Assembly: GCA_964569425.1 (NCBI GenBank) | Contig: CAZMVD010000083.1 | Coordinates: forward strand, 1-17,768 | DNA length: 17,768 bases | Source of the DNA: JACQXM01 sp964569425 | GTDB lineage: Bacteria; Planctomycetota; Phycisphaerae; UBA1845 | Direction of reading: 5' to 3' | Part shown: positions 1 to 7,121 of the stretch, in pieces | Position numbering within the stretch: position 1 is the stretch's first letter | Layout of the letters: each line of letters begins with the position of its first letter | The notes under the pieces: generated by a model | Seen by the model: the letters and a program-made list of their open reading frames with translations, nothing else | Databases searched by the model: none | What the model was told of the DNA's origin: nothing | Translations under genes and position numbers: made by a program

Positions 1-592
1 GCGCAAGTTAAGATTGTGTTAAATCGTCGAACCAAAAGTCCCGGACAGAATTGGCCACTTGCCCGTCCCTTCTCTTGCGTCGGGGTGCGGCGGCGGGCAC
101 GCGCTTTGCGCCCGCCTGGGCGTGTCAAATCAGTCCGAGGATTCCGGCATTTTGGGAACGAAGTGACTCGCCAGGCGCAAGGGCGGGCGGGCCTTCTGCA
201 AGGTGCGGCGGGGAATCCACGACCGATGCCAGGTGCCGGTCGTCCTCCAGTTGCGAGTTCTTGGAACGCTCCAAGACGGGGCACACTTCAGATTGGTGTC
301 GGTTCACAGCCGGGTGCGGGGCAGCGACTACACCCGGGTCCAACCGTGGTTTTTCGGCCTGTCGCGCGCGTCAATCCAGCATTCTCGGACGCTAGGGATC
401 GCCAGGCGCGACGCACGCGGGTTCTGCCACGGGCACGTCCCTCCGGCACAAGCCTCTTGAGTGGCACCGATAACATGACGACAAGCTGGTAGTTTCGAGC
501 GGGGTCGTGCGGAGCGCCGCCTGGTCTATGCCGGGCAGGTTTGACACCGGTCTGTTGCGGGTACGTTGCGCCGCAACACCTTTTCAAGAATC
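1..592. other. Region without a recognisable gene, upstream of the polysaccharide genes
   Basis: I see no supportable gene here. The frame starting at base 1 is open to a stop at 490-492. Its translation is rich in Arg, Pro and Gly, shows no motif, and its third codon positions are not enriched in G/C as in the real genes of this window, so it looks non-coding. A perfect TTGACA lies at 541-546, but no convincing -10 box follows at 16-18 bases. The stretch may hold the promoter and leader of the polysaccharide genes, or decayed coding sequence. Confidence 0.5.
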
Positions 593-1948
593 ATGTGGCC
601 GTTAAAGACTATTTTCTATTTCGGATTCTTCTGGGCGGCGTGCCTGGCTGCGCTGGTCAATCCGATTTGGGGGGTTGTCAATTACATGATCGCGTACCAG
701 ACCAACCCGCCGGTAGCATGGTGGGGGCAGCCGCTGGTCGGGATGGGCATGCGTTTTTCGTTGCTGGCCATTGTGTTCACGATCCTCGGCATGTTCCTTT
801 CGGGCCGGCGGATGCCGGTCTCGCGCCCGGCGCTCACTTTCTGGGAGTTGGGTGTCGTGGGGCTGCTGCTGGTCACCTTGCTGTCCGCCATGAGCGGGAT
901 GTCCTTCGACGCGGCGTCGCAGGCCGCCTTTGAGAAGTTCTGGAAACTTCAGATTTTTGTGCTTATCCTGGTGCGTCTGGCGATCACGCGGCGCAACATG
1001 CAGATCGTGCTCTGGTCGATAGTCGTGGGGTCTCTCTATCTCGGGTACGACGCCTACACGGCGCCCGCCTCCGCGTTCTCCAAAGGGCGGCTGGAGGTGT
1101 TCGGCGGACCGGACATCGCCACTTCTTCGGGTGCGTCGGCGCACCTGACCGCCATGTTGCCGCTGATCGGCGTCGCGTTCATGACGACGCGGCGATGGTC
1201 TCTCAAACTGGTGGCGGCACTGGCGGGCGCGCTCGCCGTCAATGCGATCGTGCTCTGCCGAACGCGCTCGGCGTTTCTTGGCATTGCCAGTGGTGCGCTG
1301 ATTGCGGTGCTGGCGGCGCCGCCCACCCGACGATTTCGCGTGTACGCGTTGTTGCTGGTGGGGGCCTTCCTTGCATTCGCGCTGACGGACGATAACTACT
1401 GGACGCGCATTGCAACGATTGCCGACGCCGGGGCGCTGGAGCTCGATCCGGCCACTACGTCGCGGCAGGATATCTGGCGCGCTTCATGGTCGATGATTGC
1501 GGAACATCCCCTGGGGGTCGGGCTGGGCAATTTCGTGCGCATGATTGGTGAGTACGATGCACGATATCCGGGCCGATCTCCACACAACACGCTGGTCCTT
1601 TGCTTTGCAGAGCTGGGTATTGTCGGGGGCGTGTTGTTCCTGTTGGTGTTCCTGGAGTCGTTGCGGATGCTCTTCGTCGCTGTTCGCCGTGCCGATCAGA
1701 GCGAAAGCCCCCTGGAGACGAAGCTGCTTGCCTATGGGTTTCTCATATCGCTCGTGACTTATTTTGTGGCGGGCATGGGCACCGAACGCTTCTCCTGCGA
1801 ATCTTTCTGGTGGGTGCTGGCGTTGCCGTTGTGTTTGTATCGGCTGGTGCGGCAGGAAGAGCACGCTTCCGATACCCGGCCCGTGCCGACGGCCTTTCCA
1901 TGGCTGGAGGGGAGGCCGCTGATGCCTCGGCAGTGCTATGGTGTTTGA
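593..1948 (+). CDS. O-antigen ligase / polysaccharide polymerase-like membrane protein (Wzy/WaaL family)
   Basis: Polytopic inner-membrane protein of about 451 residues, with roughly ten hydrophobic segments from the N-terminus to about residue 415. Near the C-terminal third it carries the hallmark of O-antigen ligases and polymerases: SRQDIWRASWSMIAEHPLGVG with GNF just after, and a loop with SPHNTLVLCFAELGIVGG. These proteins transfer or polymerise undecaprenyl-linked glycans at the periplasmic face. Upstream in the chain, LCRTRSAFLG matches the usual SRxxxL element. Start: ATG at 593 begins directly at the first membrane segment (WPLKTIFYFG). A TTG at 566 would add nine residues. Neither has a clear Shine-Dalgarno sequence. 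The next gene, a glycosyltransferase, overlaps the end by 11 bases, implying translational coupling. Sequence alone cannot tell a ligase from a Wzy polymerase. Both fit the exopolysaccharide context. Confidence 0.8.
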   Translation: MWPLKTIFYFGFFWAACLAALVNPIWGVVNYMIAYQTNPPVAWWGQPLVGMGMRFSLLAIVFTILGMFLSGRRMPVSRPALTFWELGVVGLLLVTLLSAMSGMSFDAASQAAFEKFWKLQIFVLILVRLAITRRNMQIVLWSIVVGSLYLGYDAYTAPASAFSKGRLEVFGGPDIATSSGASAHLTAMLPLIGVAFMTTRRWSLKLVAALAGALAVNAIVLCRTRSAFLGIASGALIAVLAAPPTRRFRVYALLLVGAFLAFALTDDNYWTRIATIADAGALELDPATTSRQDIWRASWSMIAEHPLGVGLGNFVRMIGEYDARYPGRSPHNTLVLCFAELGIVGGVLFLLVFLESLRMLFVAVRRADQSESPLETKLLAYGFLISLVTYFVAGMGTERFSCESFWWVLALPLCLYRLVRQEEHASDTRPVPTAFPWLEGRPLMPRQCYGV

Positions 1949-3179
1949 CCGACGACCTCTGGTTGTACACGTGGTCAATACCCTGGATGGTGGCGGAACG
2001 GAGCACGCGCTGCTCGCGCTGCTGCGATCTTTCCGCCGCTCCTGCCTGCGACACGCGGTCGTCACGTTACGCGAAGCCGGTTCGTTGAGTGCGCACTTGC
2101 CCGAAGACGTTGCCTGTCGCGCGTTGGGGCTGCGGGGCGCATCACGCAGCGCAGGACTGCGCCTGGCGTGCGCGCTGCAACGGATGGGCCCTGCCGTGGT
2201 ACACGGGCGGAATGCGTGTACGTGGTGGGACACCACGGTTGCAGGACTGTTGACGCGGGGTGTGCAGGTCGTGCTGGGCTTTCATGGGTGGGATCAGACG
2301 GGTGGTTGGAACACCCGCCGAAAACGCACCACGCGCTGGTGTGCCCGAATGGGTGCGAAGTTCAGCAGTGTGTCGTATGCGGGCCGTGACTTCCTGGTGC
2401 AAGACGTGCAGATATCCCGGCAGAAGGTCGCCGTCCTGCCCAATGGAGTTGATGTCAGATATTGGTCACCGCCGGATCAGGCGCAGCGCGCCGCCGCGCG
2501 GTTGCGCTGGGGGTTCGGCGATCACGACGTGGTGGCGGCCGCTGTCGGATCGCTGACGCAAGTCAAACGCCACGATCGGCTCCTGCTGGCGGCCGCGGCC
2601 GCCATCGAGGAGCCGCAGGCGAAGCACCTGCGAATACTCGTGACGGGAGATGGTCCGTTGCGCACGAAGCTGGAAGCCCAGGTGAACCGATTGCGCCCTT
2701 GCCCACACGTCGTTTTCACCGGCCACCTGGATGATGCCCGTTCGGCGCTCCACGCGGCGGACATGTTCGTCAGTGCAAGCGATGCCGAGGGCATGAGTCA
2801 TGCCCTGCTGGAGGCGATGGCTACGGGCCTGCCGATCGTGACGACTTCGGTGGGCGACCACGCGCAGATTGTGCGCGACGGTCTGGCCGGACTTGTGGTC
2901 GACCGAACCGTGGAAGCACTAACCAGGGCGCTGGTCCATCTTGGCGGCGACGAGAGTTTGCGTTGTAACATGGGAGCCCTGGCTCGCCGTCGGGCACACC
3001 AATTCGCGTTTGACGCCACCCTGGACGCCTATGAAGCCTATTACCGGTCGTTGGTCGGTTCCCACCATTCGCGACGAGCGGGCGGCGCATTCCCGTCATT
3101 CATTCGAGACGAAACCCAGCCCAACGACGAAACGAGTCTGGGCAGTCCCGATGTTCGGTGCGGGTCGGCCGCGCTTTGA
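1938..3179 (+). CDS. GT4-family glycosyltransferase, exosortase-associated sugar transferase type
   Basis: Retaining GT-B glycosyltransferase of 413 residues, the usual length. The N-terminal acceptor domain opens with VVHVVNTLDGGGTEHALLALL (about residues 9-29) and contains VVHGRNACTWWDT and FHGWDQ. The C-terminal nucleotide-sugar domain shows LPNGVD (167-172), GSLTQVKRHD (204-213, Lys210), GDGPLR (237-242) and the EX7E catalytic element EGMSHALLE (284-292). The pattern of LVVHVV-GG-E, VHxRN and HGWD resembles the sugar transferases linked to exosortase/PEP-CTERM polysaccharide loci (TIGR03088-like), recalled from family knowledge. It is cytoplasmic or peripheral and would add a sugar to a lipid-linked intermediate. 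It overlaps the ligase gene by 11 bases. The last 40 residues, after the usual YxxLY-like end, are polar and low in structure. The donor and acceptor sugars cannot be read from sequence. Confidence 0.93.
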   Translation: MVFDRRPLVVHVVNTLDGGGTEHALLALLRSFRRSCLRHAVVTLREAGSLSAHLPEDVACRALGLRGASRSAGLRLACALQRMGPAVVHGRNACTWWDTTVAGLLTRGVQVVLGFHGWDQTGGWNTRRKRTTRWCARMGAKFSSVSYAGRDFLVQDVQISRQKVAVLPNGVDVRYWSPPDQAQRAAARLRWGFGDHDVVAAAVGSLTQVKRHDRLLLAAAAAIEEPQAKHLRILVTGDGPLRTKLEAQVNRLRPCPHVVFTGHLDDARSALHAADMFVSASDAEGMSHALLEAMATGLPIVTTSVGDHAQIVRDGLAGLVVDRTVEALTRALVHLGGDESLRCNMGALARRRAHQFAFDATLDAYEAYYRSLVGSHHSRRAGGAFPSFIRDETQPNDETSLGSPDVRCGSAAL

Positions 3180-3361
3180 ATGCGCAACGCAATCACTTAT
3201 CGCCACCTCAAGGGTAACGCCGGGAAGTCCGAATAGTCACGATAGAAACGGACCTTGGCGGGTGGGCGTCCCGGGACAGCGAACTCTCCGGCGCCGACGA
3301 CGCAGCGCTCATCCCCAGACGAATCAGGGGTTGCGAAGCTTCCGTCCATGCCGACAGGCAC

Positions 3362-3366
3362 AGGAG
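3362..3366 (+). promoter_or_regulatory. Shine-Dalgarno AGGAG deciding a TTG start
   Basis: AGGAG lies seven bases before the TTG at 3374. The in-frame ATGs at 3401 and 3416 have no comparable site, so the TTG is preferred as start of the chain-length gene. Confidence 0.55.
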
Positions 3367-3373
3367 TCTTGCA

Positions 3374-5203
3374 TTGAGGATCTCGCTGGACGAAGCGCCG
3401 ATGCGCAAGAACGCAATGGGAATCGAGGAACGTCCGTTCGCTGAAGTTCGGCGCCATTTGCTGGACGGTGTGCGTATCGTCCGGCAGCACCGCTGGGCGT
3501 TCGTTCTGCCGTTCACCGCCATCACCAGCGCGGTGTTCCTCCTGAGTCTCTACTACCCGCGAACCTATGCGGCATCGACGACGCTCGAGCGACGCAATGA
3601 TCCGATCATGGTCGATTTGCCGCAGAGCAGTGGCGCGGTGTCGTTCAAGTACTTTCGCAGCACAATGGAACGAGACCTCACGTCTGTGTCCTACGTGGGA
3701 GAGGCGATCGACCGCCTGGGGTGGACGGCGTACCTGCCGCGGAGTGCCGACGGGTCGTGGACCGCCGAGGCCGAACACCAACGCAGCGCCCTGGCGCGAA
3801 CGCTTGCCGGAACGATTTCGATCCAGACCACGTCGCCCAGCGAACACGTGGACATCATCCGACTGACGTACGCAGGACCCGATCCGGTCGGAGGAGCCCT
3901 GCTCCTGGATGAAGTCAAACGCACTTACATCCGACGAACGGTCGCCTGGATTCAGCAATTCCTGCAGAGTCAGCGAGATTATTTCGTAAGTGCGGTGGCC
4001 GACGCCGCCCGGGACCTTCAGGCGGCGCAGCGGGTGGAAACGCGCTTGCGGCTCGAAAACCCACACATAAACCCGCAGCATCCGGAGTCGATCACCAGTC
4101 GGCTGGAGCAACTGGAGATTGAACGGCGCGAACTGCAACTGCGAAAACGCGAACAGGAGGCGGAGCTGTCCGGTCTGCGGCAAATGCTCGCTGCGCTGGA
4201 GGCTTCACCCTTGCCGGGAGCACCGCTCCGCACCAAAGGCCATCCGGATGCGGTTCGAGTGCTGGATCAGCTTGCGAAGAATGAGGCCGACCTCGAGACG
4301 CTGCGAACCACGCGCGGCATGACCGACGAACATCCCGAGGTACGCGAGCGTCTTCAGGTCCGACAGAGGCTCGAAGCCGAGCTGGCGCGTGTTTCGAGCC
4401 TGGGGGCGCCGGCCGAGGACGCCTCCTCCTCTCCGGAAGGACAGGCTCAGGGCGAATTCGCGCGTACGGTACCGGCCTCGAACGGCGAACATCTGCGACT
4501 GACCGTCATGCTGGCGACGCAGGAAGCCAAGATGCGCGACCTGAGCCTCACGATCGACAGCAACTCGACAGCGATCGCGCGACTGGAGCAAGCGAAGTCG
4601 TCGGTGTATGAACGTCAAGCCGAGTTTTCCGATGCCCTCGCCGCCGTGGCGAAAGCGCGGCAACGACACAATGAGCTTCAACACACACTGGCGCGGGTCG
4701 AGCCGGCCATCAAGGCTCTTGAACAGAACCGTCTGGTGCAATTCGACGAGGGCGAGCCGGCGCGCGGCAGCCTGGTTCCTATGAGTCCCAAAGCGACGAC
4801 CATCGTCATTCTTGCACTGCTTGCGGGTCTCGCCGCGGGCGTGGTCTGTGTGGTGGTGACCGAAGTGATGGACCAGGTGTATCGCAGCCCCACGCAGGTG
4901 GCCCGCAGCCTGGGCCTGCCACTGCTGGAAACGATTGACCTGATTCTGACGTCACAGGATCGCCGCCGCCTGTTGTTTCGCAGGTCGGCGATCGTTCCCG
5001 CCGTGCTGCTGGCATTGGTGGCGGTAACCTGCGGTTCCGGCGTATTGGCCTATCGCAGTCTGGCCGCTCCCCGGCCATCCTCACTGGGGCCGCGGGGACA
5101 AACACAGGCCGCGACCCCGGTAGACGTGTCCGACCTGCACAGCAGCCCGGTGCGCATGGCGCTGACCAGCCTGGGGAGTCTCGAGCGTCTGGTCGAGCGC
5201 TGA
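3374..5203 (+). CDS. Polysaccharide chain-length determinant (Wzz/GumC-type co-polymerase), no kinase domain
   Basis: 609 residues with Wzz-like architecture. A basic cytoplasmic N-terminus is followed by a first membrane segment at about 41-61 ending in YYPRTYAASTTLERR, then a long periplasmic domain. That domain is coiled-coil from about 195 to 460 (heptad-like Leu/Glu/Arg/Gln runs). A second membrane segment lies at about 475-496, followed by MDQVYRSPTQVARSLGLPLL, the sequence that in relatives precedes a BY-kinase or ends the protein. A third hydrophobic segment lies at about 538-560 and a polar tail follows. There is no Walker A motif or tyrosine cluster, so this is a co-polymerase rather than a kinase. 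It would set polymer length together with the ligase/polymerase protein upstream. The TTG start is chosen for its ribosome binding site. ATGs at codons 10 and 15 are alternatives. A 194-base gap separates it from the glycosyltransferase gene, so it may have its own promoter. Confidence 0.86.
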   Translation: MRISLDEAPMRKNAMGIEERPFAEVRRHLLDGVRIVRQHRWAFVLPFTAITSAVFLLSLYYPRTYAASTTLERRNDPIMVDLPQSSGAVSFKYFRSTMERDLTSVSYVGEAIDRLGWTAYLPRSADGSWTAEAEHQRSALARTLAGTISIQTTSPSEHVDIIRLTYAGPDPVGGALLLDEVKRTYIRRTVAWIQQFLQSQRDYFVSAVADAARDLQAAQRVETRLRLENPHINPQHPESITSRLEQLEIERRELQLRKREQEAELSGLRQMLAALEASPLPGAPLRTKGHPDAVRVLDQLAKNEADLETLRTTRGMTDEHPEVRERLQVRQRLEAELARVSSLGAPAEDASSSPEGQAQGEFARTVPASNGEHLRLTVMLATQEAKMRDLSLTIDSNSTAIARLEQAKSSVYERQAEFSDALAAVAKARQRHNELQHTLARVEPAIKALEQNRLVQFDEGEPARGSLVPMSPKATTIVILALLAGLAAGVVCVVVTEVMDQVYRSPTQVARSLGLPLLETIDLILTSQDRRRLLFRRSAIVPAVLLALVAVTCGSGVLAYRSLAAPRPSSLGPRGQTQAATPVDVSDLHSSPVRMALTSLGSLERLVER

Positions 5204-5226
5204 GTCAGACGCCTGACTGCCCTTTT
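5203..5226 (+). terminator. Weak hairpin at the junction of two convergent genes
   Basis: A perfect 6-bp inverted repeat (AGTCAG at 5203-5208, CTGACT at 5213-5218) with a four-base loop overlaps both convergent stop codons. Only four T residues follow, at 5223-5226, after a GCCC gap. It is the only terminator candidate for the chain-length gene and it is a poor one. Confidence 0.25.
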
Positions 5227-6896
5227 CGCCGTCTCGCCGCTCGCGCCGGGGCTGCACGTTCCGGTTCTGATGACTGCGCGCTGCACGCGTCTGCGGAGAC
5301 TCCGTTCGATGGGGAGCCGGGCACCGGAAGGTAGACGTGGAATCGTGTGCCCTGGCCCGGCTTGGTTTCCACCAGCGCGACGGCGCCATGCTGCCGCAGG
5401 ATGCCATGTACGGCCGCAAGCCCCAGCCCGTGGCCCTCGGGCTTGGTCGTGAAGAACGGGTCGAAGATCCGGGTAAGGGTGCTGGGGTCCATGCCACAGC
5501 CCTCATCACGCACTTCCAGTTCTACATAGCGGCCGGGCTTTCCGCCGTGCGGGACGCACCGGTTCAGTTGATTCTGGTTCAGTTCGACTTCGCGGGTGGT
5601 GAGTTCGATGACGCCGCCGTTCGGCTGGGCCTGGCGTGCGTTCAGGCAGAGGTTGAGCAGCACCTGTTCAAGCTGACCAGAATCGGCCGGCACTCGCGGC
5701 ACTGCGTCCGCGAGGGACAATCGCAACTCGTGGGCCGGCCCCAGGGATGAGCGAATGAAACGAGCGCTCTCCCTGATCACGCTGTTCAGGTCTACGGGCT
5801 GTGGGTTGTGCCGCCCGGTGCGCGCGTATGCCAGGAGGTGCTTGATCAACTGATCGGCGCGCATGGCAGCGTCGTCGATGAGGTCTACCAGCGGCCGTGC
5901 CTTTTCGGGCAATCCTTTGATGGCCCGCAGGAGTTCTGCGTTGCCCAGAATGACGGTCAACGAGCTGTTGAAATCGTGCGCGACGCCGCCGGCGAGGACG
6001 CCAAGACTCTCGAGTTTCTGGGTGTTGCGCAGTTGCTCCTCCATGATTTCGCGATCGGTGATATCCATGGCCATCGAGGCGACGCCCCGGATGTTGCCCT
6101 TAGAATCGCGCAGTGGTGTATTGAACCATTCGCAAATCAGGCGCGTGCCGTCTTTGCGGCGATTGGCGTTCACCGAATGGCTGGAAACGTCCCCTTCGAG
6201 CAGGTCGCGCCATACCCGGCGGACCTGATCCACGGCATCGTCTGGAACCACCAGGTCCCAGGCACTGTGCCCCAGCGCCTCTGCGCGTGCATAGCCGAAA
6301 ATACGCACCGCGGCGGGGTTCCACTCCTCCGCGCAGAACTCCTTGTTCCAGACGATGTAGGCCAACGGCATACGCTCCACGTGGAACTGAAGACGCTGCA
6401 GGGCGTCGTTAAGTCGGTCCAACACGGTGTGTTGTTCGGTCAGGTCGCGCACCAGGGCGGTGAACACTTGCCGTTCCTCGCGGCACCCGACCCCGATGCA
6501 GACTTCGACGGGAATCTCCGTGTGGTCCTTGCGCAGGGCCGTTCCTACCAGCGAGCGGTGATACGTGGTGGCGGATGGGTTGGCGGTGTGGCGCGTGAAG
6601 GCGCGGCGAAACCGCTGACGATCGCGCTCGGGAATCAGAACGGTCAAGGGGTGACCGACGATTTCCGCGGCGCTGTAGCCGAAAATCTGTTGCGCCGCCG
6701 GATTCCAGGAGGCGACCGTGCCGTCCGGACGCGCGGTGATAAAGGCGACAGGGCACAGCTCGATGGCAGACCGATCGCGCTCGGCCGCAGAAGCCGCAGG
6801 GTTGCCGTGAGCGGATACCGGCGATTTCCTTCGGGCTGCGTTTTGGGTCTTGCGGGTTGGCCCGCGATTCGAACGTGATGTTGCCATCGCGGGCAT
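5205..6896 (-). CDS. Soluble PAS-PAS sensor histidine kinase
   Basis: 563 residues. After a basic, disordered N-terminus of about 38 residues come two PAS domains: about 42-155 (FITARPDGTVASWNPAAQQIFGY) and about 168-283 (WNPAAVRIFGYARAEALGHSAWDL, ending in MAMDITDRE). The HisKA dimerisation domain follows with LAGGVAHDFNSSLTVILGNAE, His307 being the expected phosphorylation site. The ATPase domain has N box LLNLCLNARQA (about 413-423), G1 DEGCGMD (464-470), F box FDPFFTTKPEG (478-488) and G2 GHGLGLAAVHG (488-498). All key residues are present, so it should be active. There is no membrane segment, so it senses a cytoplasmic cue. No receiver domain is attached and no response regulator gene lies in the window, making it an orphan. 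The start ATG has GAGG nine bases upstream (complement of 6906-6909). An ATG three codons further in is the alternative. It is convergent with the chain-length gene and divergent from smc. Confidence 0.95.
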   Translation of the reverse strand: MPAMATSRSNRGPTRKTQNAARRKSPVSAHGNPAASAAERDRSAIELCPVAFITARPDGTVASWNPAAQQIFGYSAAEIVGHPLTVLIPERDRQRFRRAFTRHTANPSATTYHRSLVGTALRKDHTEIPVEVCIGVGCREERQVFTALVRDLTEQHTVLDRLNDALQRLQFHVERMPLAYIVWNKEFCAEEWNPAAVRIFGYARAEALGHSAWDLVVPDDAVDQVRRVWRDLLEGDVSSHSVNANRRKDGTRLICEWFNTPLRDSKGNIRGVASMAMDITDREIMEEQLRNTQKLESLGVLAGGVAHDFNSSLTVILGNAELLRAIKGLPEKARPLVDLIDDAAMRADQLIKHLLAYARTGRHNPQPVDLNSVIRESARFIRSSLGPAHELRLSLADAVPRVPADSGQLEQVLLNLCLNARQAQPNGGVIELTTREVELNQNQLNRCVPHGGKPGRYVELEVRDEGCGMDPSTLTRIFDPFFTTKPEGHGLGLAAVHGILRQHGAVALVETKPGQGTRFHVYLPVPGSPSNGVSADACSAQSSEPERAAPARAARRRKGQSGV

Positions 6897-7002
6897 GATA
6901 CCGCGCCTCGTGGGCGCGGCGAAAGTGCGGGAGCCGTTGCCTGAAAGGGAGGGGCCCCAATCCTGACCGGTGGCACTTTATCGAAAATTTCCCCTCGGCG
7001 GA

Positions 7003-7030
7003 TTGCAGTCCCTTCGTCCGGCCGTATGAT
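7003..7030 (+). promoter_or_regulatory. Candidate sigma-70-type promoter for smc
   Basis: A -10-like TATGAT (7025-7030, five of six matches to TATAAT) follows TTGCAG (7003-7008) with a 16-base spacer, giving a predicted leader of roughly 85 bases. It lies in the spacer between the divergent kinase gene and smc. The -35 match is only partial. Confidence 0.35.
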
Positions 7031-7045
7031 CTGACGCTCAAGTCC

Positions 7046-7063
7046 GCCCGTGGCTTCGCGGGC
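7046..7063 (+). other. Hairpin in the predicted smc leader
   Basis: GCCCGTG (7046-7052) and CGCGGGC (7057-7063) can form a 7-bp stem with one G-T pair and the loop GCTT. No T run follows, so it is not an intrinsic terminator. It may be fortuitous in GC-rich DNA. Confidence 0.25.
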
Positions 7064-7103
7064 ATGGTGGGGCCGATTGCCAGGGAAGGTGCTTTTCGGG
7101 CAC

Positions 7104-7110
7104 AGGGAGG
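7104..7110 (+). promoter_or_regulatory. Shine-Dalgarno AGGGAGG that fixes the smc start
   Basis: AGGGAGG ends 11 bases before ATG 7122. The frame is open further upstream (to about 7050), but the protein family begins at MFLKRVTVSGFKSF, so the site and the family both select 7122. Confidence 0.7.
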
Positions 7111-7121
7111 TACCCGTAATC

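Noticed and set aside
541..567. Possible promoter TTGACA (541-546) with TACGTT (562-567)
   Set aside because: The -35 box is perfect, but the -10 matches only three of six positions with a 15-base spacer. It is not strong enough to list.
3176..3203. Possible promoter TTGAAT with TATCGC before the chain-length gene
   Set aside because: Both boxes are weak matches. The gap may hold a promoter, but this one cannot be supported.
5808..6878. 356-codon open frame on the + strand
   Set aside because: Antisense to the histidine kinase. No motif and no ribosome binding site.
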